This document shows, piece after piece, positions 8,678 through 16,980 of a stretch of 54,666 bases of DNA; positions within the stretch are counted from its first letter, which is position 1; each line of letters opens with the position of its first letter. The position numbers were made by a program, and so were the translations under genes. The notes below the pieces were generated by a model. That model was not told where the DNA came from. It did no database searches and saw only the letters and a program-made list of their open reading frames with translations. The DNA comes from a bacterium (GTDB taxonomy: Bacteria; Hydrothermota; UBA3073; JACQXS01): contig JAUWHX010000053.1 in NCBI GenBank assembly GCA_030605695.1, positions 1-54,666 on the forward strand, given 5' to 3'.

Positions 8678-9088
8678 ATGCGAAAGCTGTTTCCAATATT
8701 CATTTGTTTGTTTGTCATTGGGTGTATGAAAGATAAATTTCCACCACAACAGTTTATGCTTACAGGAGCAGTTAGAGTCCACAATGAAGTGAAAGAAAAA
8801 TCGAAAGTGGTGTTTGAGGTTTGCAAAGGCATAGAATGGCTTAATCCAGATAAGACGTGGAATACAACTACCGATAAATGGGGCAACTATAAAATTGTAG
8901 TCTCAAGCGATTGGTTTGGATGTTATTATAGGGTTAAAGTAAGTGCCGTAGATAAACATAATAATTTTTTCGCTTCTGAGTGGGAGTATGGAATTGTTAA
9001 TTTCGGCGAAAGCAAAAAAGACTTCTGGCTTGGAGAAAAGAAAAAGGAAGAAGAAAAGAAAAAAAGACGAAGGAGACGGAGATATTAA
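8678..9088 (+). CDS. Small lipoprotein of unknown function with basic C-terminal tail
   Basis: The start is fixed by AAGGAGG (8667-8673) four bases before ATG. Residues 1-16 are a lipoprotein signal with lipobox FVIGC, so Cys16 would be lipidated. The middle (residues about 25-115) contains alternating strand-like segments (FMLTGAVRVHNEV, WGNYKIVVSS, YYRVKVSAVD) that look like a single beta-sandwich domain. The last about 18 residues are nearly all Lys, Glu and Arg, encoded by a polypurine tract. Its TAA (9086-9088) overlaps the probable start region of the helicase gene that follows, suggesting co-transcription. No family recognised. Confidence 0.7.
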   Translation: MRKLFPIFICLFVIGCMKDKFPPQQFMLTGAVRVHNEVKEKSKVVFEVCKGIEWLNPDKTWNTTTDKWGNYKIVVSSDWFGCYYRVKVSAVDKHNNFFASEWEYGIVNFGESKKDFWLGEKKKEEEKKKRRRRRRY

Positions 9089-10959
9089 AAACACTGAACC
9101 CTCAACAAAAAGAAGCAGTTCACGATACTGATGGCTATTTGCTTGTCCTTGCAGGAGCGGGAAGCGGAAAAACAAGAGTCCTCACCTATAAAGTAGCCTG
9201 GCTTATTGAAAATCTCCGAATAAAGCCATGGGAAATCCTTGCTGTCACATTTACCAATAAAGCTGCTAATGAGATGCACTCAAGAATCGAGTCTCTCATA
9301 GGCAAAGCAGCTACAAAAGTCTGGATTTCCACATTCCACTCATTTTGTGCCAGAGTCCTCAGAAAATACGCAGAAATACTCGGATACTCCAGAGATTTCA
9401 CAATCTATGACGCATATGACTCTAAAAGCCTAATAAAGCGAATCATCAATGACCATTCCATAAACCTCCAAATCTCGCCAAAAGCAATCGCAGGAAAAAT
9501 AAGCAAAGCCAAAAATCGCCTCATATCACCCGAAGATTACTCTGAGTCCGATGACTTCAGAGCCCCTCTCATAAAAACAGTATATGAGCTCTATCAAGAA
9601 ACCCTGAAAACAAACAATGCTATGGACTTTGATGACTTGCTCGTCAACGCCTATGAAGTCCTCAACCGAAGCAATGAAGCACTCTTAAGATTCTCATTCA
9701 AGTATATCCTTGTTGACGAATATCAGGACACAAACCACATCCAATATGAATTGCTAAAACTCCTTTCAACGAAACACAATAATCTAACTGTAGTGGGAGA
9801 TGAAGACCAGTCAATTTATGGGTTCAGAGGAGCTGATATTGGGCATATCTTGCGATTTGAGAAGGATTTCCCAGACGCCAAACTCATACGGCTTGAAGAA
9901 AACTATCGCTCTACCGGGCTCATACTCCAGGCAGCATCTCAGGTCGTCAGCCATAATAATTATAGAATCGGGAAAGAGCTCTGGACTAATAATCCTGATG
10001 GTGAGCCACTCTCTCTCTTCACGGCTCCAGATGCCTCTCGAGAAGCTTATGAGCTTGTTAATACAATTAAGGGACTCTCACACCCTCTCAATGATTTCGT
10101 AATCCTATACCGCACAAATGCTCAGTCAAGAGTCATTGAAGAAGCTTTCCGACTTTCTAACATCCCCTATACAATAGTTGGCGGAATAAGATTCTATGAA
10201 CGCAAGGAGATAAAAGACGCTTTGGCTTACTTGAGAGTCCTTATAAACCCACAGGACTCGGTAGCTTTTAATAGAATAATTAATACCCCACATCGTGGAA
10301 TAGGTCCTGGCACCCTGCAAATCTTATCTCAATTTGCTGAAAAACAAGATACATCGGTTTACTTTGCATTAAAAGAAGTGGATAAAATTGAAAGTATCTC
10401 GACAAGGAGGAAAAAAACACTCAAAAAGTTCTTCAAACTTATGGAGTCCCACCGCAAAAAGATAGGCAAGCCAGACAAGTTAATCGACACTATACTTCAC
10501 GAAATCGGATACTGGGATAAACTTGAAGAGGAAGACACTCTGGAAACTCAATCAAGAATTGAGAACCTGCAGGAACTTATTAGAGGAGCTTCTGATTATT
10601 CCTCTCTGGATGAGTTCCTTGAAACCGTGAGTTTATTTACGAACATAGATAAATGGGATGACACTCAATCATACATAACTCTTATGACTGTTCACAATGC
10701 AAAGGGTCTTGAATTCCCGATTGTCTTTATTACAGGACTTGAGGAGGGTTTATTCCCTCACAGCTTATCTCTTAATAACGAAGTAGAACTTGAGGAGGAG
10801 CGAAGACTTTTCTATGTTGCACTCACAAGGGCAAAGGAAAAAGTTTATTTATCTTATGCTCTTGACAGAAAGGGATATGGATACTCTTTAAAATCAAGAT
10901 TCCTTGATGAAATCCCACCTGAGCTAATTGAGGAAAGCAGTATTTACTCCAATCTCTAA
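9082..10959 (+). CDS. UvrD/PcrA-type superfamily 1A DNA helicase
   Basis: 3'-5' DNA helicase for repair and replication restart. Motifs in order: LNPQQKEAV (Q motif), Walker A AGAGSGKTRV, VTFTNKAANEM, ISTFHSFCARVLR, VDEYQDTN, VGDEDQSIYGFRGA, LEENYRST, MTVHNAKGLEF and LFYVALTRAKEKVYLS. The C-terminal extension that binds partners in PcrA is missing; the protein is about 625 residues. The start is uncertain. The Q motif lies before the first TTG (9139), and no ATG or GTG exists in the open frame. The ATA at 9082 has AGGAG six bases upstream, so a non-AUG start is proposed. The stop is followed by a tandem-repeat array. Confidence 0.93.
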   Translation: MLKTLNPQQKEAVHDTDGYLLVLAGAGSGKTRVLTYKVAWLIENLRIKPWEILAVTFTNKAANEMHSRIESLIGKAATKVWISTFHSFCARVLRKYAEILGYSRDFTIYDAYDSKSLIKRIINDHSINLQISPKAIAGKISKAKNRLISPEDYSESDDFRAPLIKTVYELYQETLKTNNAMDFDDLLVNAYEVLNRSNEALLRFSFKYILVDEYQDTNHIQYELLKLLSTKHNNLTVVGDEDQSIYGFRGADIGHILRFEKDFPDAKLIRLEENYRSTGLILQAASQVVSHNNYRIGKELWTNNPDGEPLSLFTAPDASREAYELVNTIKGLSHPLNDFVILYRTNAQSRVIEEAFRLSNIPYTIVGGIRFYERKEIKDALAYLRVLINPQDSVAFNRIINTPHRGIGPGTLQILSQFAEKQDTSVYFALKEVDKIESISTRRKKTLKKFFKLMESHRKKIGKPDKLIDTILHEIGYWDKLEEEDTLETQSRIENLQELIRGASDYSSLDEFLETVSLFTNIDKWDDTQSYITLMTVHNAKGLEFPIVFITGLEEGLFPHSLSLNNEVELEEERRLFYVALTRAKEKVYLSYALDRKGYGYSLKSRFLDEIPPELIEESSIYSNL

Positions 10960-10970
10960 TCCCTAATCTG

Positions 10971-11049
10971 CAAACCCTTAAACCCTTAAACCTTTAAACC
11001 TTTAAACTCTTATTATAATTTTTCTTTTCTCTGTGCTCTCTGTGGTTTA
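10971..11049. repeat. Repeat-filled intergenic gap (CCTTTAAAC array and CACAGAG unit)
   Basis: 10971-11009 is a run of AAACCCTTAAACCCTTAAACC-like units of 7-8 bp. 11029-11049, read in reverse, is AAACCACAGAGAGCACAGAG, the same family as the inverted ends at 50958 and 51532. From 11050 to 11110 the sequence continues with CTTCTTAACTCTTAACCC-type units. No gene is visible in 10960-11149. Confidence 0.7.
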
Positions 11050-11113
11050 TAAACTCTTCAACTTCTTAACTCTTAACCCTTTGTGATTAAAAAACTGTGT
11101 CATTAAAAAAGAA

Positions 11114-11141
11114 TTGACAAATCAGGAAACTGTAGTATAAT
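11114..11141 (+). promoter_or_regulatory. Leaderless-type promoter of the LVIVD gene
   Basis: TTGACA (11114-11119), 16-bp spacer, perfect TATAAT (11136-11141), then 8 nt to the ATG at 11150. The geometry is identical to that of uvrB, with no Shine-Dalgarno. Confidence 0.8.
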
Positions 11142-11149
11142 AACTAAGA

Positions 11150-12481
11150 ATGGGCAAGAGATTTATTGGTTCTTTAATCCTTTTATTTGCTATACCTTCT
11201 TTCGCTCAAGCGGATTCAATTGTGAGGGTGGGAGCGTGTAAGACAGCATATCATCCCAAGAGTCTTATAGTTAGAGACAGCTTGCTTTATCTTGCTGATG
11301 GAGGGTCTTTTGTGGTGATTGATGTGAGTGATCCTACCAATCCATGGGTTAGGAGTGTGCTTGAAGATCCCTTTGGAATTACACCCGAGGTTGTAGGTAT
11401 AAATGTGTTTGCAAAAGATACATTAGCCTATATAAGAGAAAATGAGGTTTTTGCGATCATTAATATTGTTGATCCAGATTCTCTATTCCTTATTAAAGCA
11501 ATTCTAATTCCTGGATGTATGGGAGACCCCAGAGGACTTTTTGTGGCAGATACAATAGCTTTCTTGGCAAATATGAATCATGGTATTATTATATGTGATA
11601 TAAAGGATCCTACAAATCCTTCTTGGGTAGATACTTTCTCCACTTATTGGGCCATAAATTTAACAATGAGAGATTCAATACTTTTCATTGCTGATTTGGA
11701 TAGTGTTTTAATTGTAAATGCAAAGAACCCTATGAATCTTCAGAGAATAAGCTCAGTGCCTTCTCTTGAACTGAAAGGGACTCATGGACGTATCTATGAT
11801 GTAGCTGTACGAGGAGATTATGCATATTTTACAGTAAACTGGTATTGGAGTCCCGGGAAATTAGGGATAGTAGATATATCTGATTTAAAAAATCCAGAGA
11901 TAATTGGAGAAGTAAGAGGACTTAAGGGAGCGCCAGTGGCAATTGACTTAGAAAACGATTATGTATATATTGCTGCTTCTTGGGCTGAGTCTCGTAAAGA
12001 GAAAGGTGTAAGAGGAGGTATAAGAGTTGCTGATATTGCAAACCCCGATAGTGCTTCATTAACAGTAAGTTATGATACTCCGGGAAATCCTAAGGATGTT
12101 TATGTAGTAGGAGACCTTATTTATGTTGCTGATTATGATAGCGTTCAGATACTCAGGCATATATGCTCAGGAATTGAGGAAAGAGAGAAGTTAAAATTAC
12201 AAAGTGTAGAGTTAAAAGTTTATCCGAATCCATTTAAGAGACAAGTGGCTATTGAGTTCACTGTCCCATTCTCTGCCAATGCGTGTTTAGAGATTTATGA
12301 TGCAGTAGGCAGGAAAGTTCGCACCTTATATAACGGCATATTATGGCATACAACATTTAAGTTTTATTGGAACGGGAAAGACGACTACGGGAAAGAAGTT
12401 GCAGTAGGCAAGTATTTTGTTACTCTCACACCGGAAGGTTTATGGGCTCCAACAGGAGAAGAAATTATCTATCTAAAGTAA
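11150..12481 (+). CDS. Exported LVIVD-repeat beta-propeller protein with C-terminal sorting-like module
   Basis: Secreted or cell-surface protein, function unknown. Residues 1-20 form a signal peptide (ILLFAIPSFAQA). The body carries repeated strands of the LVIVD type (VIDVSDPTNPW, IIICDIKDPTNPSWV, LGIVDISDLKNPEIIG, IRVADIANPDS) making a beta-propeller. The C-terminus (VYPNPF, then LEIYDAVGRKVRTLYNG, WNGKDDYGKEVAVGKYFV) is the FlgD-like/type IX sorting-like module also seen in other exported proteins here. It has its own promoter and probably a leaderless mRNA. The preceding gap is repeat-filled. Confidence 0.85.
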   Translation: MGKRFIGSLILLFAIPSFAQADSIVRVGACKTAYHPKSLIVRDSLLYLADGGSFVVIDVSDPTNPWVRSVLEDPFGITPEVVGINVFAKDTLAYIRENEVFAIINIVDPDSLFLIKAILIPGCMGDPRGLFVADTIAFLANMNHGIIICDIKDPTNPSWVDTFSTYWAINLTMRDSILFIADLDSVLIVNAKNPMNLQRISSVPSLELKGTHGRIYDVAVRGDYAYFTVNWYWSPGKLGIVDISDLKNPEIIGEVRGLKGAPVAIDLENDYVYIAASWAESRKEKGVRGGIRVADIANPDSASLTVSYDTPGNPKDVYVVGDLIYVADYDSVQILRHICSGIEEREKLKLQSVELKVYPNPFKRQVAIEFTVPFSANACLEIYDAVGRKVRTLYNGILWHTTFKFYWNGKDDYGKEVAVGKYFVTLTPEGLWAPTGEEIIYLK

Positions 12482-12594
12482 ATCTGCGTTCATCTTTGTG
12501 CCCTCTGTGTCTTTGTGGTTAATTATTTATTTTTTGCAATCTGTAATTTGTAATCTGCAATAAACTCTCAACTCTCAACTCTTAACTTTTTCAT
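12482..12594. repeat. Dispersed repeats between LVIVD gene and UPF0104 gene
   Basis: 12482-12526, read in reverse, is AACCACAAAG, ACACAGAGG, GCACAAAG, AACGCAGA (CRCARAG family). 12533-12594 continues with GCAATCTGTAATTTGTAATC and CTCAACTCTCAACTCTTAAC tandem units. The unit types match other intergenic and intragenic repeats in the window. Confidence 0.7.
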
Positions 12595-12632
12595 TTGACT
12601 TTACCAGAAAAGCTATTAGTATTCTCCATATT

Positions 12633-13667
12633 ATGGAAGCAGACAAAAAGGCAATGAACAAAATAAAAAAGGGATTGAGAATTTTCCTTATAATCACTGT
12701 TATAAGCGTCATAACTATCCTAACTGTTACAGTCAAAAAAGAAACCTTCTTAAGCTTAAAACAAGTAAGCCCTTTATTCCTCACGCTTACATTAGCCGTT
12801 TGCCTATTCCGAATGTTCCTTGAATGCCTGAGATTGCAAACACTTACTTGGGCATTTGGAAACTCAATTAACCTGAAGTCAAGTGCAGAATTTACTATAG
12901 GAGGATATTTCCTTTCGCTCACTCCTTTTGGAGCAGGTGGCTTGCCTATGCAGATTTATATTCTTATGAGAGAGAAATTCTCATTTGGCGAATCAGGAGC
13001 TGTTATTGCATTGAGAGGAATTACTTCTCTTATCGCTTTTGCTTTCGGCATACCCATACTAATTAGCTCCCGTGCCATTTTTGATGGAGCAGGAATTAGA
13101 ATCCTATCAGGATATCTTATAACTATTTATGCTATATTCCTCATTCTGTTTGTTCTGGTAATGTTAAGAACGGATAGAGTTAAGTATCAACTCTCGAGAT
13201 TCAGTAAATTCCTTATCCGCCACAGAAAGGAGAAATTGGCAAATTGGATAAATAAACTTTGTGATGAACTCAAGAGATTCAAGTTCGGATTCAAAAAATG
13301 CTGGAGCAAAGGAAAGTATAAACTTATACTTACAATCTTTATCTCAGTAGTTTCGCTCTTTTTTTATATCCTCATAGCTCCTTTGCTCTTTAAGGGACTT
13401 GGAGTATCAGCTCCAATTATGAAAACAGCAATAATTCAACTTATCCTTACATTTGTATTGATGTTTGCACCAACTCCGGGGGCTTCAGGAATTGCAGAAG
13501 GAGCAGGATTCGCACTTTTTCAGGGTATTTGTATGAAACAAGAACTGCTTGGTATTTATGTTGTGTTATGGAGATTTTTTACCTATTATATAGGAGTAAT
13601 TATTGGCGGACTTATTATCTTAAAAATGTTAGTCGGACATAAAACCTTTAAACCCTTGAACCCTTGA
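12633..13667 (+). CDS. UPF0104/lysylphosphatidylglycerol synthase transmembrane-type (flippase-like) protein
   Basis: Integral inner-membrane protein of the YbhN/AglD family, thought to move or modify lipids or glycolipids; the substrate is unknown. About eight hydrophobic segments are visible, with the family signature SLTPFGAGGLPMQIYILMRE near residue 95 and the late APTPGASGIAEGAG. A start at 12654 is possible (an AAGG lies just upstream). The 12633 ATG would be near-leaderless from a weak TTGACT (12595-12600) / TAGTAT (12617-12622) promoter. The last codons and the stop (TFKPLNP) are made of the CCTTTGAACC-type tandem repeat that continues to 13733. Confidence 0.8.
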   Translation: MEADKKAMNKIKKGLRIFLIITVISVITILTVTVKKETFLSLKQVSPLFLTLTLAVCLFRMFLECLRLQTLTWAFGNSINLKSSAEFTIGGYFLSLTPFGAGGLPMQIYILMREKFSFGESGAVIALRGITSLIAFAFGIPILISSRAIFDGAGIRILSGYLITIYAIFLILFVLVMLRTDRVKYQLSRFSKFLIRHRKEKLANWINKLCDELKRFKFGFKKCWSKGKYKLILTIFISVVSLFFYILIAPLLFKGLGVSAPIMKTAIIQLILTFVLMFAPTPGASGIAEGAGFALFQGICMKQELLGIYVVLWRFFTYYIGVIIGGLIILKMLVGHKTFKPLNP

Positions 13668-13761
13668 ACCTTTGAACCCTTGAACCTTTGAACCCTTGAA
13701 CCTTTGAACCCTTGAACCTTTGAACCCTTGAACTCCTAACATCTGACCTCTGACCTCTGAC
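13641..13761. repeat. 16-bp tandem array (CCCTTGAACCTTTGAA) plus CTGACCT array
   Basis: 13641-13733 consists of about five near-perfect 16-bp units (CCCTTGAACCTTTGAA). It begins inside the UPF0104 coding sequence and supplies its stop. 13743-13761 is three CTGACCT units ending 3 nt before the next ATG, so the leader of the following gene is repeat DNA without a Shine-Dalgarno. Confidence 0.85.
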
Positions 13762-13764
13762 ATA

Positions 13765-14355
13765 ATGAAAGTATTAGGTATAATCGGAAGCCCTCGTAAA
13801 GAAGGAAATACTGATATACTCGTATCAGAAGTCCTTAAAGGAGCCAGTAGGGACGTTCAATTGAACGCCCATACAATAGAGAAAATATACTTAGATGACT
13901 TTCGGTTGTTTCCTTGCAAGACCTGCGGTAAATGCAAGACCACCGGAGTATGTGTCCAGCCAGATGATTTTAATCTAATTCTTGAGAAGATAAAAGACTC
14001 ATCTGCCATAGTGCTTGGTTCACCTGTATATTGCAAGACCGTTACAGCCCAGACAAAAATCCTTATTGATAAAATAGACTCCAGCCAAATTATCGTCTCT
14101 TCCACTTCAGATGGAAAAACCAAGTTCTCACGCCGTATCCGAACTAACAAAAAAGGTGTAATTATTTGTATAGGAGACTTATCAGGACTAAATACAGTGA
14201 AACAATCTGCTGGAGTTATGAGATGTTTATTTCGTGACCTGAGCATTGAGGTCATAGATGAAATATTAGCAAACAAGCTCAGCGAAAAAGGTGATGTCTT
14301 GAAGAACAAGCCCATTTTACAACAAGCTTTTATAGCAGGAACTAAATTAAGATAG
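13765..14355 (+). CDS. Flavodoxin-like NAD(P)H-dependent FMN reductase / iron-sulfur flavoprotein family
   Basis: Small FMN-binding oxidoreductase of 196 residues. The N-terminus has the flavodoxin-fold phosphate loop GSPRKEGNTD (residues 8-17). A cysteine cluster CKTCGKCKTTGVC at about 52-64 is typical of the iron-sulfur flavoprotein subgroup. AIVLGSPVYCKTVTAQTKILIDKID is the second FMN-contact strand. Physiological electron partners are unknown. It stands alone, directly behind a repeat array. A 7-bp inverted repeat (TCTGTCT/AGACAGA, 14359-14385) follows the stop but has no T run. Confidence 0.85.
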   Translation: MKVLGIIGSPRKEGNTDILVSEVLKGASRDVQLNAHTIEKIYLDDFRLFPCKTCGKCKTTGVCVQPDDFNLILEKIKDSSAIVLGSPVYCKTVTAQTKILIDKIDSSQIIVSSTSDGKTKFSRRIRTNKKGVIICIGDLSGLNTVKQSAGVMRCLFRDLSIEVIDEILANKLSEKGDVLKNKPILQQAFIAGTKLR

Positions 14356-14510
14356 GAGTCTGTCTGAAAGTCCTTCTTAGACAGAAGGTAGCCATTTGAC
14401 CATCTTGTGAAACGACACCAAAGAACACTATTCAAATATCTGCCAGTTCTCTTTCCATCTCTTAAACCTGTTTATAGCTTCACGCTTGCTCCCAGCACAT
14501 AGAATTAATA

Positions 14511-15590
14511 TTACTTAATTATTCTCGGAAGTAATTTACTCACAACCCTATCTGCCATTTCTATCAAGTCTTCTCTTTCCCCACTTGAGCTTCTTCCTAT
14601 TTCCTCTGCCATCACTTTTGCTGTCCCAACATCAATTACCTTACAAGTAATATTTACTTTATCGCCTACCCGTGTTACTTCACCAATTACCACAATCTCT
14701 GCTTCAGCCAATCTGCCTATTTTTACATAGTCTTCTACTGTAAAATCCTCTTCTTTCTTGCTAATGTTCGCTTCTGTCGTAGCATTTTGTAACTTCCCAC
14801 CTTTCACTGCCTTGAATTTGTCTGTTTTACCAAAACCAGCTTTTATATACCCACTAACATATGTCCCATGACGATATTCCCTTGCCTCACGGGTGAGTTC
14901 CTCAAACTTAAATACCCAGAAGAGAGTCTTTTCCTCTTCTTCTGTTTCTCTCACCACCGGAGCAAAGTCTTTGTTCAATTCCAATATCACTTCCTCGGTA
15001 AGGTCCAGCCCTTCTTTTGTATATACAACACCCGTTGATGCTACATCAAATATTATTGTGTAGTCTCCCTTTTCCCCAAATTCTTGTAAGATTAAATTCA
15101 CTTTATCAATAAAGGGTTTCATTAGCTCAACATTCTTCTGCTTTGCCAATCCTTCTTGCCCCCATATTCTTTGAATGAACTCCTCATACTCTATTTGAAG
15201 TTGCTCTATATCCTGTCGCTTTCTTAATCTGGCATCTTCTGAAAGCATAAGACTTTGGGAATCAAACTCTTTTATAGAACTTTCTATCTTCTGCTTCTTT
15301 GCTATGGCTTCTTCTTGCCATTTTGCGAGTTCCTTTTCAAGTTTCTGCTTAAGTTCGTTCTTTCCCCTATATTCTTCAAGAATCCGATTTGAGTCTATAT
15401 GCCCTATCTTTACATCACCTGAAATAGTCACAGGTGTAGCTATTAAAAGTAGGAGTAAGCTCCCGCTCACAATTTCCTTTAATGGCAAATTCCTGCTTGC
15501 CTCCTTCGGAGAATCCTGTGGACAACATTTAACCCTCACCCATTTCCAAACTCTTAACTCTAAACTCTTAACTCTAAACTCTTTCTTCAT
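14511..15590 (-). CDS. OmpH/Skp-type periplasmic chaperone fused to a CsgG/FlgT-like domain
   Basis: A strong AGGAGGAGG just before ATG 15590 fixes the start. Residues 1-38 are an unusually long basic extension, whose first 20 residues are encoded by GAGTTAAGAGTTTAGAG-type repeat DNA. Then comes a hydrophobic signal (SLLLLLIATPV). Residues about 58-215 are OmpH/Skp-like (IGHIDSNRILEEY, a long coiled coil, YTIIFDVASTGVVYTKEGLDLT). Residues about 220-359 carry a second domain (VEDYVKIGRLAEAEIVVIGEVTRVGDKVNITCKVID...) typical of periplasmic CsgG/FlgT/TolB-N-like proteins. Family knowledge suggests a chaperone for outer-membrane proteins; the fusion's role is inference. Confidence 0.8.
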   Translation of the reverse strand: MKKEFRVKSLELRVWKWVRVKCCPQDSPKEASRNLPLKEIVSGSLLLLLIATPVTISGDVKIGHIDSNRILEEYRGKNELKQKLEKELAKWQEEAIAKKQKIESSIKEFDSQSLMLSEDARLRKRQDIEQLQIEYEEFIQRIWGQEGLAKQKNVELMKPFIDKVNLILQEFGEKGDYTIIFDVASTGVVYTKEGLDLTEEVILELNKDFAPVVRETEEEEKTLFWVFKFEELTREAREYRHGTYVSGYIKAGFGKTDKFKAVKGGKLQNATTEANISKKEEDFTVEDYVKIGRLAEAEIVVIGEVTRVGDKVNITCKVIDVGTAKVMAEEIGRSSSGEREDLIEMADRVVSKLLPRIIK

Positions 15591-15627
15591 TTTTCCTCCT
15601 CCTTTGGCTTCCTCGCCAGTGTTTCTA

Positions 15628-15655
15628 ATTCTATACCTCCTTCCCTGCTTGTCAA
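15628..15655 (-). promoter_or_regulatory. Promoter of the OmpH fusion gene
   Basis: Minus strand: TTGACA (15655-15650), 16-bp spacer, TAGAAT (15633-15628). About 37 nt and a strong Shine-Dalgarno separate it from the ATG, so this is a normal led transcript, unlike uvrB. The rest of 15591-15769 holds a degenerate CACAGAA repeat near 15740-15765. Confidence 0.65.
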
Positions 15656-15769
15656 TATTTTTTCTAAAGATTTCTGACAGGTCACAGACTCTACGAGAAT
15701 AATCTCAATGTTTTTATGTATTGTCGTAGGATAGAATTTTCTTCTGTGTGATTCTGTGGCTTATGTATT

Positions 15770-16966
15770 CTATTCTAATATTATGAATTTCTGCGTAGTC
15801 TTGAATCTCCCACTCTTAAGCTGAATGAAGTAAATACCCTTCTTGTAGGGGCAGGATTTATCGTGTCCACCCATTAGCTCAATCTCGTGATGTCCTGCAC
15901 CAACTTCTCCATCCACAAGGGTCTTTACCAATCTTCCTCCCAAATCATAAACCTTGAGAGTTGTTAGTTGAGAGTTACGAGTTGTTGGTTCATCAGGCAA
16001 CTCATATCTGATAATCCCAGACCCAACTACTGGATTCGGATAAACCTCTAAACTTATGCCTATTGCCTTATGCCTATTGCCTGTCTCTTCCTCCACTCCT
16101 GCATCAGAAATCCTTATAAGATAGACATCACCAGAGTCAGCACCAAAAGAAACTGTCAATCCTGCGATTATAAAGCCCCTGCTTGCACACTCTTGAACAG
16201 ACCTGCCACACTCAAAGTCAGTTCCTCCATAAGTTTTTGTCCACAAAGAGTCACCATCTGCATCTGTCCTTATAAGCCAGACATCATAAAAACCAGCACC
16301 AAAAGAAAATGTCTCTCCTGCAATTATAAATCCCCCACCTGCACATTCTTGAACAGAATTGCCCCCATCACAGCGAGTTCCTCCATAAGTTTTAGTCCAT
16401 AAAGTATCACCATTTGCATTTGTCCTTATAAGATAGACATCACCAGAGCCAGCACCAAAAGACCATGTCCATCCTGCAATTATAAAGCCACCGCTTACAC
16501 ACTCCTCTACAGAATAGCCATAATCAGAGATAGTTCCGCCATAAGTTTTAGTCCACAGTGTATCACCATCTGTATCTGTCCTTATAAGCCAGACATCATT
16601 CTCGCCAGCACCAAAAGACCCTGTCCGTCCTGCAATTATAAAACCACCTTCTGTACACTCTTGGACAGACTTGCCATAATCATCGTCAGTTCCGCCATAA
16701 GTTTTAGTCCAGAGAGTATCACCATCTGAGTTTGTCCTTATAAGATAGACATCGTAACCGCCAGCACCGAAAGACCGTGTCGCTCCTGCAATTATAAAAC
16801 CACCGCTTGCACACTCTTGAACAGAATTGCCATAATCATAGCTACTTCCTCCATAAGTTTTTGTCCACAGGGTATCAGGTGCCTGTGCAAATAATTTTGT
16901 GGGAAAGGTTTCCAAACCTTGAAAACCTACTAATAATAAAACAGTGATAAAAAATCTCTTAACCAT
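15770..16966 (-). CDS. Exported repeat protein (delta-60/propeller-like) with C-terminal sorting-like module
   Basis: Secreted protein of 398 residues from the ATG at 16966, chosen for its AGGAAG site and because the signal peptide (MVKRFFITVLLLVG) starts there; the open frame upstream to 17164 is repeat DNA. Residues about 36-290 are five 50-residue repeats (DTLWTKTYGGT..DYGNSVQEC..GGFIIAG.T.SFGAG..DVYLIRT). The C-terminus (EVYPNPVVGSG...LKVYDLGGRLVKTLVDG...KGIYFIQLKSGR) is the sorting-like module. The signal peptide end QGLETFPTKLFAQ is encoded by a REP palindrome (16895-16922), and two other short repeats sit in frame at about 15957-15995 and 16045-16085. Confidence 0.82.
   Translation of the reverse strand: MVKRFFITVLLLVGFQGLETFPTKLFAQAPDTLWTKTYGGSSYDYGNSVQECASGGFIIAGATRSFGAGGYDVYLIRTNSDGDTLWTKTYGGTDDDYGKSVQECTEGGFIIAGRTGSFGAGENDVWLIRTDTDGDTLWTKTYGGTISDYGYSVEECVSGGFIIAGWTWSFGAGSGDVYLIRTNANGDTLWTKTYGGTRCDGGNSVQECAGGGFIIAGETFSFGAGFYDVWLIRTDADGDSLWTKTYGGTDFECGRSVQECASRGFIIAGLTVSFGADSGDVYLIRISDAGVEEETGNRHKAIGISLEVYPNPVVGSGIIRYELPDEPTTRNSQLTTLKVYDLGGRLVKTLVDGEVGAGHHEIELMGGHDKSCPYKKGIYFIQLKSGRFKTTQKFIILE
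16861..16891. repeat. 31-bp direct repeat, copy 1 (inside the 15770 gene)
   Basis: Identical to 17735-17765 except for one base (31 bp, same orientation). This copy encodes the start of the mature protein (AQAPDTLW). The two copies bracket the REP/RAYT cluster, 874 bp apart. Confidence 0.85.
16895..16922 (-). repeat. REP palindrome, in frame in a signal peptide
   Basis: Minus strand TCAAGGTTTGGAAACC followed by TTTCCCACAAAA. The stem is AAGGTTT/AAACCTT, with the TCCCACA tail. It is read as part of the signal peptide of the 15770-16966 protein. Confidence 0.85.
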
Positions 16967-16980
16967 TTGTCTTCCTACAG

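Noticed and set aside
8382-8729. Plus-strand ORF across the tRNA-Leu(TAA)
   Set aside because: It runs through the tRNA and its promoter, and its end overlaps the lipoprotein gene in another frame; no motif.
9139-9141. TTG at 9139 as the helicase start
   Set aside because: It would cut off the conserved Q motif (LNPQQKEAV) and begin only residues before Walker A; an upstream start is more likely, though unproven.
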